64,000 bases of DNA from ZC4RG30 sp049841155 (GCA_049841155.1 JASGHI010000003.1:992001-1056000), one strand, 5' to 3'; positions 15,389-24,861 are shown, counted from the stretch's first letter. Numbers and translations: made by a program. Notes: generated by a model not told the origin, from the letters alone.

Positions 15389-18211
15389 CTACATCCTGAT
15401 CCGGGCGCCGATGCGGAACTGACGGCCCAGGTAGTCATAGACGCCAACCAGGGTGTTCGCTTGGTAAATGAGCGTGTTAACTGGCGGCGGATCCCTGTCA
15501 AGGAGGTTCCGGACGTTGAAGAACGCCTCCCATGAGCGATCCCCACCCTTGCCAAAGGTGTAGCCGAGCGAACCGTCGAGATAGAACGCACCCGGCAGCC
15601 ACGCCTTGTCGTAGGTCGGCTTGTCCGGGCTCGAAGCCGGGCAGCCGGTCTGACATTCGATGGCCCCGGTCGCGATCAGGCCTTTGGGGAACGCGCGCGC
15701 CGTCAGGGAGCCACGCAAGGCGTTGCGCGTGTAGGTCGCGGTGGTTGAAACCCGCCACTTCGCCAGCCCATTGGTAACGCCAACGTTGTCGGTAGCCGGA
15801 GTCAGACCATTGTTGGAGTAACCTTCGAGGTAGAAGGTCGCATTCGCTCGCAGGTCAAGCCGGCCGCCGATGAGATTTTCAAGCTCGGGGCTGTAGCTGA
15901 CGTCCAGATCGACACCGCGAGTGCGCCGTTCAGCATAGTTGTAGGAGGTGCCGATGACCTTGAGCAGAACTCCACTCCCATCACGCTCGATTCCCGAGCA
16001 GAAGATCGTCTGACCCTGGTAGCAGAGGTTCAAAACCTGCGTTCCGCCCACCTCGGTGATTGCATCCTTGAGCGACACTTCCCAATAGTCGACGGACGCC
16101 TGGAAGCCGGGAATGAAGCTCGGGCTGACGACGACGCCCACGCTCTTCGACGTCGCGATTTCGGGTGTCAGGTCCGGGTTGCCACGTGTCTCGATGAGAG
16201 CTGCGGCCGTCGTGTTGGTGAACGGGTCGAACGTCCCCCCTTGGTTGCTTATCGTTCCCCCGGCGAACAGTTCATTCAGACCCGGTGCCCGAATGTCCCG
16301 CGAGAGGGTGCCCCGCACACGAAAGCCCTTGGTCGAGGCGAAGGAGCTGCCCAGCTTCCAGGTTGTGACCCGGCCGGATGTCGAGTAATCGGTAAGACGC
16401 GCGGCGGCGTTGATGTCCCAGGACTGGATGAAGTCACCGCCCCCGATCAGCGGGAAGAGCGTCTCCAACGCCGCTTCGTTCACGTTGTAAGAACCCGCGA
16501 CAGCACCCGTATTGGCAAACAGGAACGGGGCGCCGATCGTATTCAAGTCGGTGCGTACCGACTCCTTGCGGTGAGCGATGTTGCCGGCCAGCGAAACCGC
16601 TCCGGCCCAGTTGTTGAACAGCGTGCCGGACACGCTGGCGTCAAAAACTTCCTGCTCCTGAACGAGGTTCTGGAACGACGTGCCGGTAACGTAGTTGATC
16701 GCCGCCTGACTGGCGACGCCGATTCCGAGCGGATTGAAGGGAGAGCAGCCATTGGTGGGGTCGGTCAGCGTCGAGCGGCAGACGATCGCACCGGTCACAG
16801 GATGGACGACCGCATCCGTCGCCAGCGCATACTTGTCCTTGATGACGTTGTTGAACCCCTTCAAACGGCTGTCGCTGGCGTTCCACAGATAAGTGGTCTC
16901 CCACGACCACTCGTTGCCGAGCGCCTGAAATTTGCCGCTCAGGCCTGCCGTGTAACGTTCCACCGAACGCACTTGATCGACGTGAAGGGTAGGGATGTCA
17001 ATGCTTTCCGTCCCGATCCGGAATGAGGTGAGGTTCAAAGCAACCATACGCGCGCGAACCGAGGCGGGAATGTACGGATTGTCTATCCGGATCGTCGGTC
17101 CGCTACCCAGCATGAACGCGTTGTTTGAGTTGGAGTCCAAGTGTGCGTTGGCCCAGCTCGCCTGGGCGAACACCTTGATCGTGTCCGTCAGGTCGAAGTC
17201 GACGCGGCCGAGATAGTTCTGGCGCTCTTCCCGGTTTTCCAGAGCCACCACGGCCGGCCGGACGTCGTTGGCCTGCCACTCACCGCCGATCATGTACTGA
17301 CCATTGATGACTGAACCGAATTGGTATTGATAGGGCTGGCCTCCGGGCCCAAAGGCAACGCCTCTCAACGGACCTGAGAAAATCAGGCCGCCCAGCGACC
17401 CGGTCGCATAGCCTACGCCCTGCGCGTTCAGGAACTGCGGCAGGCCGCTGGTCGCGGTGTACAGGGGGTTGGAGACGACGATCGCCGACTTGCGGTTCCA
17501 CTGGCGCCCGCCATCGCCGCTGATGCCCTGGGCCTGGTTGTATTCGCTGGAGAAGAGCACATGGCCCCGGCCGCCCGCAAACGGCGTGCCGGCCGAGAAC
17601 TGGATGTTCCCATTGGGGTTGTCGCCATATCCGGTAATGCCGGCCCCGACCTCGGCCTTGATGCCGTTGAACCCCTTGTCGAGGATGACGTTCACCACGC
17701 CGGAGACAGCATCCGAACCATAGACGGCCGAGGCGCCGCCGGTGACGATTTCCACCCGCTGGATCAGCTGTTGCGGAATGGAATTGAGGTCTGAGGTGCC
17801 GTTCTGCGTGGACGAAACCACCCGCTGGCCATCAACCAGCAACAGCGTGCGGAAGGTTCCCAGGCTGCGCAGGTTGAGGCCATTGACGCGGGTATTGCCG
17901 GATTGGTTGCTGCTGACGTTGGTCTGCGGCGTCGAGGATCCGGCGAACACCGGCATCGTGTTCAGATATTGGCTGACGTTCGCCGTGGGAGAGCCCGACA
18001 GGATCGCCTCGGTGCTTACCACCGTGACCGGCGTCGGGGCCGTATAGCCGTCTCGCACGACGATGCGTGAGCCCGTGACAGTGACTTCCTGCAACGCCAG
18101 CTCGCTGTCGTTGTCGCTATTGGAGGCAGGCTCGGCGGCAAACGCGACGCCTTGCAACGCCAGCGCCAGCGCAACAGGGCACGCAGCAGTCAGAGACCGA
18201 ATAGGTTTCAT
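15389..18211 (-). CDS. TonB-dependent outer-membrane receptor (940 residues)
   Basis: A signal peptide (residues 1-25, ending GVAFA) is followed by a TonB-box region (LALQEVTVTGSRIV), the plug domain (NTRVNGLNLRSLGTFRTLLL, QRVEIVTGGASAVYGSDAVSG) and a long barrel with the C-terminal GRQFRIGARIRM. This is the large subtype common in Caulobacter, xanthomonads and Steroidobacter-like bacteria, which have many such receptors for plant polymers, aromatics and oligopeptides; the ligand is not predictable. The ATG at 18211 has GGGGAGA upstream. It lies at the right edge of the first catabolic block, between the lig operon and the tRNA-Ser gene, and has its own terminator. Codon use is similar to its neighbours. 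Confidence 0.9.
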   Translation of the reverse strand: MKPIRSLTAACPVALALALQGVAFAAEPASNSDNDSELALQEVTVTGSRIVVRDGYTAPTPVTVVSTEAILSGSPTANVSQYLNTMPVFAGSSTPQTNVSSNQSGNTRVNGLNLRSLGTFRTLLLVDGQRVVSSTQNGTSDLNSIPQQLIQRVEIVTGGASAVYGSDAVSGVVNVILDKGFNGIKAEVGAGITGYGDNPNGNIQFSAGTPFAGGRGHVLFSSEYNQAQGISGDGGRQWNRKSAIVVSNPLYTATSGLPQFLNAQGVGYATGSLGGLIFSGPLRGVAFGPGGQPYQYQFGSVINGQYMIGGEWQANDVRPAVVALENREERQNYLGRVDFDLTDTIKVFAQASWANAHLDSNSNNAFMLGSGPTIRIDNPYIPASVRARMVALNLTSFRIGTESIDIPTLHVDQVRSVERYTAGLSGKFQALGNEWSWETTYLWNASDSRLKGFNNVIKDKYALATDAVVHPVTGAIVCRSTLTDPTNGCSPFNPLGIGVASQAAINYVTGTSFQNLVQEQEVFDASVSGTLFNNWAGAVSLAGNIAHRKESVRTDLNTIGAPFLFANTGAVAGSYNVNEAALETLFPLIGGGDFIQSWDINAAARLTDYSTSGRVTTWKLGSSFASTKGFRVRGTLSRDIRAPGLNELFAGGTISNQGGTFDPFTNTTAAALIETRGNPDLTPEIATSKSVGVVVSPSFIPGFQASVDYWEVSLKDAITEVGGTQVLNLCYQGQTIFCSGIERDGSGVLLKVIGTSYNYAERRTRGVDLDVSYSPELENLIGGRLDLRANATFYLEGYSNNGLTPATDNVGVTNGLAKWRVSTTATYTRNALRGSLTARAFPKGLIATGAIECQTGCPASSPDKPTYDKAWLPGAFYLDGSLGYTFGKGGDRSWEAFFNVRNLLDRDPPPVNTLIYQANTLVGVYDYLGRQFRIGARIRM

Positions 18212-18766
18212 TCTTAATATCTCCCCAAAATTTACGAAGGATGCGCGGAATTACTGATGGACGAATGGCACTTGGTTAAGCCGCAGCGAGCCGGGCGTGC
18301 AAACGCCACCCACACCGGCAACGCATAGAGCTGCCGCAGAGGTGAGCACTGCCTCTCCCTTCATCTAAGCCCCCTTTATTTTTCTTGAGCCCAGACCCCA
18401 CGAACGCGAGACGCTGCGCCGTGTTGCAGACTACGACCTTCATGAAAATTAAGTTCAGAAATTTTTCCCGCTCCTCTTCTCTCGCTTGGCGAACTGGAAG
18501 AAGCACAAGAGCAGACCTGAGGGGATGAAGACGCAGAGGTGCATCTTTGGGGTGCCCGACCGCGCATCGATAGCCAGGCTCTAACTCGCCTTAGAGCACA
18601 TCTCGAATGGAAAAGACCAACTCTGCGCTTTCAGCAAGTCGCCCTGTACGAGAGGGCGTGGCCCGCCTCACTGCCGAATTGCAATTACCACTAAGGCTCT
18701 AAACTTCGCGGTTGATATGCAAAGTTGAGAATGCGCCCTAAGCTATTAATTTTAATATATATAATA
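18212..18766. other. Long intergenic region between a TonB receptor and tRNA-Ser
   Basis: These 555 nt hold no supported gene. They are more AT-rich than the coding DNA around them, particularly 18360-18490 and 18700-18766 (TTAATTTTAATATATATAATATGG). The left end must hold the receptor promoter. The AT-rich right end abuts the 3' end of the tRNA gene, the usual place for integration of mobile DNA. I found no integrase, and no second copy of the tRNA 3' sequence as a direct repeat elsewhere in the window. Confidence 0.5.
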
Positions 18767-18856
<90 letters not shown>

Positions 18857-18883
18857 GCAGTGATGGTCCCCGACGGGCGCGCT

Positions 18884-18889
18884 ATTCTA
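18884..18889 (-). promoter_or_regulatory. Probable -10 box of the tRNA-Ser promoter
   Basis: TAGAAT on the minus strand lies 28 nt ahead of the tRNA 5' end and is followed by a GC-rich stretch (AGCGCGCCCG) over the expected start point. A GC-rich discriminator of this sort is typical of stable-RNA promoters under stringent control. It overlaps the first bases upstream of ybeD on the other strand. No good -35 box is visible. Confidence 0.4.
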
Positions 18890-18895
18890 GGGAAG

Positions 18896-19156
18896 ATGGA
18901 ACCCGAACGCATCACCTTCCCCGCCGAATATCCGATCAAGGTCATTGCCCGGGCCGACGAGGGCCTGCGGAAGCGTCTGGACGCCATATTCGGGCGGCAT
19001 TTTGGGGAATTTCCGGCGCACCGGGTAACCGAACGGCCGTCGGCGCAGAGCGCCTTCATCGCCCTGACCTATCTGATGATAGTGGAAGCCGAAGCGCAGC
19101 TGGGGGCGCTGCACACCGATCTGAAGGACGTGGATGGCGTGATCATGGTGCTGTAG
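18896..19156 (+). CDS. ybeD: DUF493 / YbeD-family protein
   Basis: The 86-residue protein fits the YbeD family (about 87 residues, ACT-like ferredoxin fold). It begins MEPERITFPAEYPIKVI, which is the family start, has GEFPAHRVTERPSAQSAFIAL, and ends in VDGVIMVL. The family is found next to lipB across Proteobacteria and is thought to be regulatory or lipoate-linked, with no proven activity. The ATG at 18896 is preferred over the in-frame ATG at 18860 because the upstream residues overlap the tRNA promoter and do not match the family. Its last 14 bases overlap the convergent lipB gene. Confidence 0.85.
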   Translation: MEPERITFPAEYPIKVIARADEGLRKRLDAIFGRHFGEFPAHRVTERPSAQSAFIALTYLMIVEAEAQLGALHTDLKDVDGVIMVL

Positions 19157-19769
19157 TCGGCGGCGGGCTTGCCGGCAGCAGACCCGCCAGCCGCGAGGCC
19201 AGCTCCTCCCCCACCTGCTGCGGAGTGCCGGGCACCCCCAGCGCCGCCAGTTGCGTGACCTCCAGCCCAGCCATGCCGCAGGGATTGATGCGGCTGAAGG
19301 GCGCAAGGTCCATGTCCACGTTCAGTGCCAGGCCATGGTAGCTGGCACCGCGACGGATGCGCAGCCCCAGGCTCGCGAGCTTGCGCCCGCTCACATACAC
19401 CCCGGGCGCATCGCGCCGGCCGATGGCTTCGATGCCATGCGGCCGCAGCAGCTCGATGACCGCGTTCTCGAGGGTCTCCACCAGCGAGCGCACAGTGAGT
19501 CCGTTGCGCCGCAGATCGAGCAGCGGATAGAGCACCAGCTGGCCAGGTCCGTGATAGGTCACCTGCCCTCCCCGGTCGGTCTGCACCACGGGGATGTCGC
19601 CGGCGGCCAGCAGGTGCGAACGATCGGCCGCCATCCCCAGCGTGAACACGGGGGGATGCTCCAGCAGCCAAATCTCGTCGGGAGTCGCGGCATCGCGCTG
19701 CTCGGTGATGCGCTGCATCGCTGCAAGCGTCGGCGCATATTCCACGCGCCCCAACCAGCGGATGATCAC
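19143..19769 (-). CDS. lipB: Octanoyl-[acyl-carrier-protein]:protein N-octanoyltransferase
   Basis: LipB moves octanoate from acyl-ACP to the lipoyl domains of 2-oxoacid dehydrogenases and GcvH in the cytoplasm. The 208-residue protein shows the family blocks IWLLEHPPVFTLG, TDRGGQVTYHGPGQLV (substrate pocket), KLASLGLRIRRGASYHGLALN with the catalytic Lys, and NPCGMAGLEVT with the catalytic Cys. The GTG start at 19769 overlaps the lipA stop in GTGA; the in-frame extension to 19853 is lipA read out of frame. It follows lipA and so is translated from the same transcript. The 3' end overlaps convergent ybeD. Confidence 0.95.
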   Translation of the reverse strand: MIIRWLGRVEYAPTLAAMQRITEQRDAATPDEIWLLEHPPVFTLGMAADRSHLLAAGDIPVVQTDRGGQVTYHGPGQLVLYPLLDLRRNGLTVRSLVETLENAVIELLRPHGIEAIGRRDAPGVYVSGRKLASLGLRIRRGASYHGLALNVDMDLAPFSRINPCGMAGLEVTQLAALGVPGTPQQVGEELASRLAGLLPASPPPTTAP

Positions 19770-20797
19770 GGCTTGAGGGCCAGCCCCACGTTGTTGCCGG
19801 CCAGCGCCTGCTCCGCACGGTAGCTGGAGCGCACCATCGGCCCGGAGACGCATTCGCGGAAGCCCCGCGCCAGCCCCGCTTCGCGATAGGACTCGAACTG
19901 CTCCGGCGTAACGAAGCGCGCCACCGGCAGATGGTTCATGGTGGGTCGCAGGTACTGGCCCAGCGTGAGGATGTCCACCTGCGCGGCGCGCAGGTCGTCC
20001 ATGGCCTCGAGAATCTCCTCGTCCGTCTCACCCAGGCCCAGCATCAGGCTGGATTTGGTCAGCACGTCGGGACGGTGCTTCTTGCCATGTGCCAGCACGG
20101 CCAGCGTCTGGTCGTACCCGGCGCGCGGGTCGCGCACCGGATGCGTGAGGCGGCGCACCGTCTCCAGGTTCTGTGCGAACACCTGCAGGCCGGAATCCAC
20201 CACGGTTTCGACGTCGCGCAGCACGCCCTGGAAATCAGGCGTCAGCGCTTCGACCGCGGTCTGTGGCGAGCGCCCGCGGATGGCACGCACGCAGGCGGCG
20301 AAATGCCCTGCTCCGCCATCCGGCAGATCGTCGCGGTTGACGCTGGTGAGCACGATGTACGACAGCTCCATCAGCGCAACGCTCTCGGCCACATTGGCCG
20401 GCTCCTCGGCATCGAGCCAGCCATGCGGATTGCCGGTATCCACCGAGCAGAAGCGGCACGCGCGCGTGCATACGGCGCCCATCAGCATGATGGTCGCGGT
20501 GCCCGCGTTCCAGCATTCACCGATGTTGGGGCACTTAGCTTCCTCGCACACGGTGGCGAGGCGGTGCTGGTGCACATTGCGGCGGATCTGCGCGTAGCGC
20601 TCGCCGGTGGCCGGCATGGCTTTGAGCCAGCGCGGTTTGCCGGTGAGCGGCACGGCAGGCGCCTCGCCGCGCGCTTTCTGACCGTCGCGGATGGCGCTGA
20701 AGCCCTGGGCGGTGGTGTATTTCTCGCCGCTGCGCGCCTGGCTTGCAAAGGGCGCCGCAGGCTCGACGACCACGGGAATGCGCTTGATCTGGCTCAT
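19766..20797 (-). CDS. lipA: Lipoyl synthase
   Basis: This radical-SAM enzyme inserts two sulfurs into protein-bound octanoate to make the lipoyl cofactor, completing LipB's work. The 343-residue protein has the auxiliary cluster motif CEEAKCPNIGEC (Cys84, Cys89, Cys95), the radical-SAM motif CTRACRFC (Cys110, Cys114, Cys117) and the C-terminal RSSYRAEQ that supplies the Ser ligand of the auxiliary cluster. The N-terminal extension of about 50 residues before PRWLK is somewhat longer than in E. coli. It lies 7 nt behind murU in a four-gene run. Confidence 0.96.
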   Translation of the reverse strand: MSQIKRIPVVVEPAAPFASQARSGEKYTTAQGFSAIRDGQKARGEAPAVPLTGKPRWLKAMPATGERYAQIRRNVHQHRLATVCEEAKCPNIGECWNAGTATIMLMGAVCTRACRFCSVDTGNPHGWLDAEEPANVAESVALMELSYIVLTSVNRDDLPDGGAGHFAACVRAIRGRSPQTAVEALTPDFQGVLRDVETVVDSGLQVFAQNLETVRRLTHPVRDPRAGYDQTLAVLAHGKKHRPDVLTKSSLMLGLGETDEEILEAMDDLRAAQVDILTLGQYLRPTMNHLPVARFVTPEQFESYREAGLARGFRECVSGPMVRSSYRAEQALAGNNVGLALKP

Positions 20798-20804
20798 CGG
20801 AAAG

Positions 20805-21482
20805 TCATGGTCGCATACGCGAAAGCTCGGCGTCGAGTTCGGCCAGGCGCTGCGGCGTGCCGATGTCGAGCCAGCGCCCGCTGTGCTTCTGCCCGCCGAG
20901 ACGGCCCGAATCCCTGGCCGACAACAGCAGGGGCAGCAGCGGGAAACGGCCCGGCTCTGAATCTGCCAGCAGCGCCGGATCGATGATGGCGACGCCGGAA
21001 TAAGTCAGACGCTCGCCGGTCGCCTGCGCAACGACACGGCCAGCGGCATCGAGCCAGAAATCCCCCTGCGGGTGGTGCGCTGGATTGGGAACCAGCACCA
21101 GCTGCGCAAGATCGCCGGACCGCAGCGCGATGCCGCGGAAATCGATGTCCGTGAACACATCGCCATTGACCAGCAGGAAGGGCTCGGAGCCCAGCAGCGG
21201 CAGCGCCTGGCGCAGCCCGCCGCCGGTCTCCAGCGCCGGCCAGGGCTCGCGGCTGTAGGCGATGGCAACGCCATACGCCGAGCCGTCACCCAGACGCTGG
21301 GCGATCTGCTCGCCCAGCCAGGAGAGATTGATGACGATGTCGGTGATTCCGGCCTGCGCCAGCCGCTGCAGATGCCAGGCGACGAGCGGCTGGCCGCCGG
21401 CTTCGAGCAGCGGCTTGGGCGTGGTGTCCGTCAGGGGCCGCATGCGCTCGCCGCGGCCGGCAGCCAGCAGCATGGCCTTCAT
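20805..21482 (-). CDS. murU: N-acetylmuramate-1-phosphate uridylyltransferase (nucleotidyltransferase)
   Basis: The 225-residue protein is a sugar nucleotidyltransferase with LLAAGRGERMRPLTDTTPKP (nucleotide loop and Lys) and LLVNGDVFTDIDF (metal-binding Asp). Its overlap with amgK identifies it as MurU of the anabolic recycling route: AmgK makes MurNAc-1-phosphate and MurU converts it to UDP-MurNAc, bypassing de novo synthesis and the fosfomycin target MurA. The pair is known from Pseudomonas and relatives lacking MurQ. The start ATG overlaps the amgK stop by 4 nt. Confidence 0.9.
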   Translation of the reverse strand: MKAMLLAAGRGERMRPLTDTTPKPLLEAGGQPLVAWHLQRLAQAGITDIVINLSWLGEQIAQRLGDGSAYGVAIAYSREPWPALETGGGLRQALPLLGSEPFLLVNGDVFTDIDFRGIALRSGDLAQLVLVPNPAHHPQGDFWLDAAGRVVAQATGERLTYSGVAIIDPALLADSEPGRFPLLPLLLSARDSGRLGGQKHSGRWLDIGTPQRLAELDAELSRMRP

Positions 21483-22543
21483 GCGCCGTCCCTACTACGC
21501 TCCGCAGCGGCAAGCGCGCGCTGGTTCGCCCCGTCGAGCCGGAGGACCAGCTGCGTCTCGACGAATGCAGCCAGGGGCGCCAGTTCCGCAAAGCGCTGCA
21601 CGGCATCGCGCACATAATCGAGTGTCCGCGGCAGGTCGCCGAGATAACCGGGCTTGCCGTCGCGCCAGCAAAGACGCGCAAAAATGCCCAGCACCTTGAT
21701 GTGGCGCTGCAGGCCGATCGCATCGAAGCCGCGCAGGAAGCCAGCACGCGAGCTGCCGGCAAGACGGCGGCCATGGTCCCCGCCGGCCTGCAGCAGAGCG
21801 CGGAATTCATCCACCCAGTCCTCGACGCGCGCGCGCGGCCAGGCCACGTAGCAATCCTTAAGGATGGACACCAGGTCGTAGCCGACGGGGCCCCGCAGCG
21901 CATCCTGGAAATCGATGACGCCCGGCGAACGCTCGGGGACCAGCATCAGGTTGCGCGAGTGATAGTCGCGATGGACGAACACGCGCGGCTGCGCCAGCGC
22001 TTCCTGCTCGAGAAAAGCGAAGGAATCCTGCAGCATCTGCTGCTGTGACGCACTCAGCGCCATGCCCAGATGCCGCGTGCAGAACCACTCGGGCATGAGC
22101 TGCATCTCGCGCCGGAGCACGGCCTGATCGTAGGGGGGCAGCTGCATCGAGGCCGCGTCGCCATTGAGCTGCAGGCCGGCCAGCGCCACCAGCGCGTCGC
22201 GGTACAGGCGGGCCGGATCCAGGCCCGCAGCGAGCCCGGTGAGCATGTGCGTGCCGCCCAGATCCTCCAGCAGTGCGAACCCGAGGCGGGTATCCGCGGC
22301 ATGCACATGCGGCACATGCACGCCGCAGGATTCCAGCAACGCAGACACCCGCAGGTAGGCGCCCAGATCCTCCTTGCCGGGCGGAGCATCCATGAGGATG
22401 CGTGTTGCGCCATGGTCAAGGCCGGCGCGGAAATAGCGCCGGAAACTCGCATCCGCCGATGCCGGCTCCAGCGAGGCGATGGAAAGGGAAAGATCCTCGC
22501 CCAGCCAGCGGCGGGCTTCGGACAGACGCGGGTCGTTGCTCAT
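21479..22543 (-). CDS. amgK: Anomeric N-acetylmuramate/N-acetylglucosamine kinase (APH fold)
   Basis: The 354-residue protein has an aminoglycoside-phosphotransferase-like kinase fold: SADASFRRYFRA near the N-terminus (nucleotide loop), the catalytic loop VFVHRDYHSRNLML (HxDxxxxN) and VIDFQDALRGPVGYDL (metal-binding Asp). AmgK phosphorylates recovered MurNAc at the anomeric position in cell-wall recycling. The gene is divergent from lptD with a very short spacer (22544-22557) and leads the amgK-murU-lipA-lipB run. Despite the fold, it is not an antibiotic-resistance enzyme. Confidence 0.92.
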   Translation of the reverse strand: MSNDPRLSEARRWLGEDLSLSIASLEPASADASFRRYFRAGLDHGATRILMDAPPGKEDLGAYLRVSALLESCGVHVPHVHAADTRLGFALLEDLGGTHMLTGLAAGLDPARLYRDALVALAGLQLNGDAASMQLPPYDQAVLRREMQLMPEWFCTRHLGMALSASQQQMLQDSFAFLEQEALAQPRVFVHRDYHSRNLMLVPERSPGVIDFQDALRGPVGYDLVSILKDCYVAWPRARVEDWVDEFRALLQAGGDHGRRLAGSSRAGFLRGFDAIGLQRHIKVLGIFARLCWRDGKPGYLGDLPRTLDYVRDAVQRFAELAPLAAFVETQLVLRLDGANQRALAAAERSRDGA

Positions 22544-22557
22544 CGGCGCGCAGTATA

Positions 22558-24831
22558 ATGCTGTGCTTCATGCCTACGCTCCGCCACCCGGCCGCGATCG
22601 CGGTGACGCTGTTCGCCGCGGCCGCCGCCCAGACGCCTCTCGCAGCTGCCGAACCTGGCCCCGCCGCCGCGCGCGAAACACCCGCGACCCTGCCCATGTG
22701 TCCGCGCGACCGGGCGCTCAACCCCACCCCGCCGCCCGCGCCGCTGGGACCGGCCCTGGCCGTCAGCCACGGCGTGACCGTCGAGGGTGAAGGCGCATTC
22801 CGTTTCGAAGCCGATGGGCGGCTGCACATGAAGGATCATGTCGTCGTGCGCCAGGGTGAACGCCGCCTCAGCGCGGACGAGCTGTTCATGGATACGCAGC
22901 AGAACCATGCGCGGGTATCGGGTGCTGTGGAATACCAGGACCCGGGCCTCAGGGTGCGCGGCGAGGACGGAGACTTCCAGAACGGCGCGGCACGGATCAC
23001 CGGAGCACAGTTCGAGCTGCCGCAGCAGCCGGCGCGCGGCGCGGCACAGCTGCTGGAGCTGAACCAGAACGGCCGGCTGCGGCTCGAGGGCGTCTCGTAC
23101 ACCACCTGTCCTCCGGAGCGCAGCGACTGGCAGATCGAGGCGGGCAGCGTGACCATCGACACGCAGACCAATACCGGCGTTGCCCGCGATGCGCGCCTGC
23201 GGTTCCTCGGTGTTCCCATCCTGCGCCTGCCGTGGCTGTCCTTCCCGGTAGGCAGCGCGCGCAAGACCGGCTTCCTGTTTCCCAGCATCGGCAGTTCCTC
23301 GCGCAGCGGGCTGCTGCTGGCGGCGCCCTACTACTTCAACATCGCGCCCAATCTCGATGCCACCTTCACGCCCACCGTCTACACCCTGCGCGGCCTGGAC
23401 CTGGGCGGCGAGTTCCGCTACCTGTTCGCAGGCAGCGAGGGCCAGCTCCTCGCCAACCTGCTGCCAGGGGACGACAGCTACGGCGCCACGCGCAGCCGGC
23501 TGCGGCTGCAGAACGTCACCGGACTTCCCGGCAACTGGCGCCTCACGCTGGATGGCGAGAACGTCGGCGACCCACAGTACTTCGAGGATTTCTCCCAGGG
23601 CACCGATGGGGCGAGCATCGCCTTCCTGCCGCGCTTGGCACATCTGTCCTATCGCGATCCCCAGCTGCGCATGGGCGTCCTGGCGCGCAATTTCCAGACC
23701 ATCGACCAGGCGCTGCTACCTGCGGACCGCCCCTACACGGAAATTCCGCGCGCCTATGCCGACGGCAACTGGCGCACGAACACGCTTCTGCCGCTGGAAT
23801 ACGGCTTCCAGTCCGAGCTCACCGGCTTCCGGCGCGGCGTCGGTGTGGACGGCTGGCGCCTGAATGTCGCGCCGCAGGTGGGGCTGGATGTGGCCGGGCC
23901 CGGCTACTTCCTGCGGCCGTCGCTGGCCTTCCAGGCAACGGCCTACCGGCTGAGCAACGCGGGTGCGGGCAGCGACCGCTCGCCATCGCGCTCGCTGCCG
24001 CTGGCGAGCATCGACGGCGGCCTGCTGTTCGAACGCAGTGTGGGATCGCGCGGACAGCGCGTGCTCACCTTCGAACCGCGCGCCATGTATCTGTATGTGC
24101 CCTACCGCAACCAGGACGGCCTGCCGGTGTTCGACACCAGCGAACCGGACCTGAACTGGGTCGAGCTGTTCCGCAGCAACCGTTACGTGGGGCTCGACCG
24201 CGTCAGCGATGCGAACCAGATCGCCGTGGGCTTCACCACACGGCTCTTCAATGCGGCCAGCGGCACGCGCTACCTCGCCGCCACACTGGGACAGGCCTTC
24301 CACTTCCAGAGCCCGCGGGTACGCCTGCCGGACGAGCCCGTCACGGCGCGCAACAGCTCGGATCTCATCGCCCAGCTCGAACTCAAGGCCTTCGAGGACT
24401 GGAACGTGGATCTGGGACTGCAGTGGAACCCCGATGAGTCGCAGGCCGAGCGGTCGGAAGTGCGCCTGCAGTACCGTCCGGACTCCCAGCACGTCGCAAA
24501 TTTCGGCTACCGCTTCCAGCGCGACCGGCTGAAACAGGCCGATGTCTCGGTGGCCTGGCCGGTTGCGAAGCAATGGAACGTCTACGGCCGCATGCTGTAC
24601 TCGCTCGACGAGCACCAGGCCATCGAGGCCTTCGCCGGGTTCGAATACAGCAGCTGCTGCTGGGGCGTGCGCGCCGTGGCCCGCGAGTACGTGAGCCGCC
24701 GGTCGGGGGATCACGACCGCGGCATCTACGTGCAGCTGGAACTCAAAGGCCTGTCCAGTGTCGGATTGGCAGCAGATGCTTTCCTGGAACGGGCGATTCG
24801 CGGATACTCTGCAGATCCGCGTCGCCGCTGA
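22558..24831 (+). CDS. lptD: LPS-assembly outer-membrane protein LptD
   Basis: LptD forms the outer-membrane pore that, plugged by LptE, inserts lipopolysaccharide into the outer leaflet. The protein of about 757 residues has a signal peptide (ALTLFAAAAA region, ending PLAAA), the periplasmic beta-jellyroll (VTVEGEGAFRFEADGRLHMK) and the barrel with GSARKTGFLFPSIGSSSRSG and CCWGVRAVAREYV near the C-terminus. One Cys pair lies before the jellyroll and in VSYTTCPPER, and the CC pair at the end supplies the conserved disulfide partners. ATG 22558 overlaps a TATAAT hexamer (22554-22559), so the second ATG at 22570 is an equally good start; neither has a ribosome site. It begins the lptD-surA-pdxA-ksgA-apaG-apaH run typical of gammaproteobacteria. 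Confidence 0.94.
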   Translation: MLCFMPTLRHPAAIAVTLFAAAAAQTPLAAAEPGPAAARETPATLPMCPRDRALNPTPPPAPLGPALAVSHGVTVEGEGAFRFEADGRLHMKDHVVVRQGERRLSADELFMDTQQNHARVSGAVEYQDPGLRVRGEDGDFQNGAARITGAQFELPQQPARGAAQLLELNQNGRLRLEGVSYTTCPPERSDWQIEAGSVTIDTQTNTGVARDARLRFLGVPILRLPWLSFPVGSARKTGFLFPSIGSSSRSGLLLAAPYYFNIAPNLDATFTPTVYTLRGLDLGGEFRYLFAGSEGQLLANLLPGDDSYGATRSRLRLQNVTGLPGNWRLTLDGENVGDPQYFEDFSQGTDGASIAFLPRLAHLSYRDPQLRMGVLARNFQTIDQALLPADRPYTEIPRAYADGNWRTNTLLPLEYGFQSELTGFRRGVGVDGWRLNVAPQVGLDVAGPGYFLRPSLAFQATAYRLSNAGAGSDRSPSRSLPLASIDGGLLFERSVGSRGQRVLTFEPRAMYLYVPYRNQDGLPVFDTSEPDLNWVELFRSNRYVGLDRVSDANQIAVGFTTRLFNAASGTRYLAATLGQAFHFQSPRVRLPDEPVTARNSSDLIAQLELKAFEDWNVDLGLQWNPDESQAERSEVRLQYRPDSQHVANFGYRFQRDRLKQADVSVAWPVAKQWNVYGRMLYSLDEHQAIEAFAGFEYSSCCWGVRAVAREYVSRRSGDHDRGIYVQLELKGLSSVGLAADAFLERAIRGYSADPRRR

Positions 24832-24861
24832 CGCAATCCCATGATACTCAAGGACTTCCCC

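Noticed and set aside
18276..18567. Small minus-strand open frames in the 18.2-18.77 kb gap
   Set aside because: Two overlapping frames of 63-76 codons have no ribosome site, no recognisable motif and atypical composition; I see no evidence for a gene.
21479..22543. Aminoglycoside-resistance kinase
   Set aside because: The APH fold is present, but the 4-nt coupling with murU and the peptidoglycan-recycling context identify AmgK.
22554..22559. TATAAT as a strong -10 box for lptD
   Set aside because: The hexamer overlaps the first ATG and no acceptable -35 lies 16-18 bases upstream, so I mention it only as a reason to doubt the first start codon.
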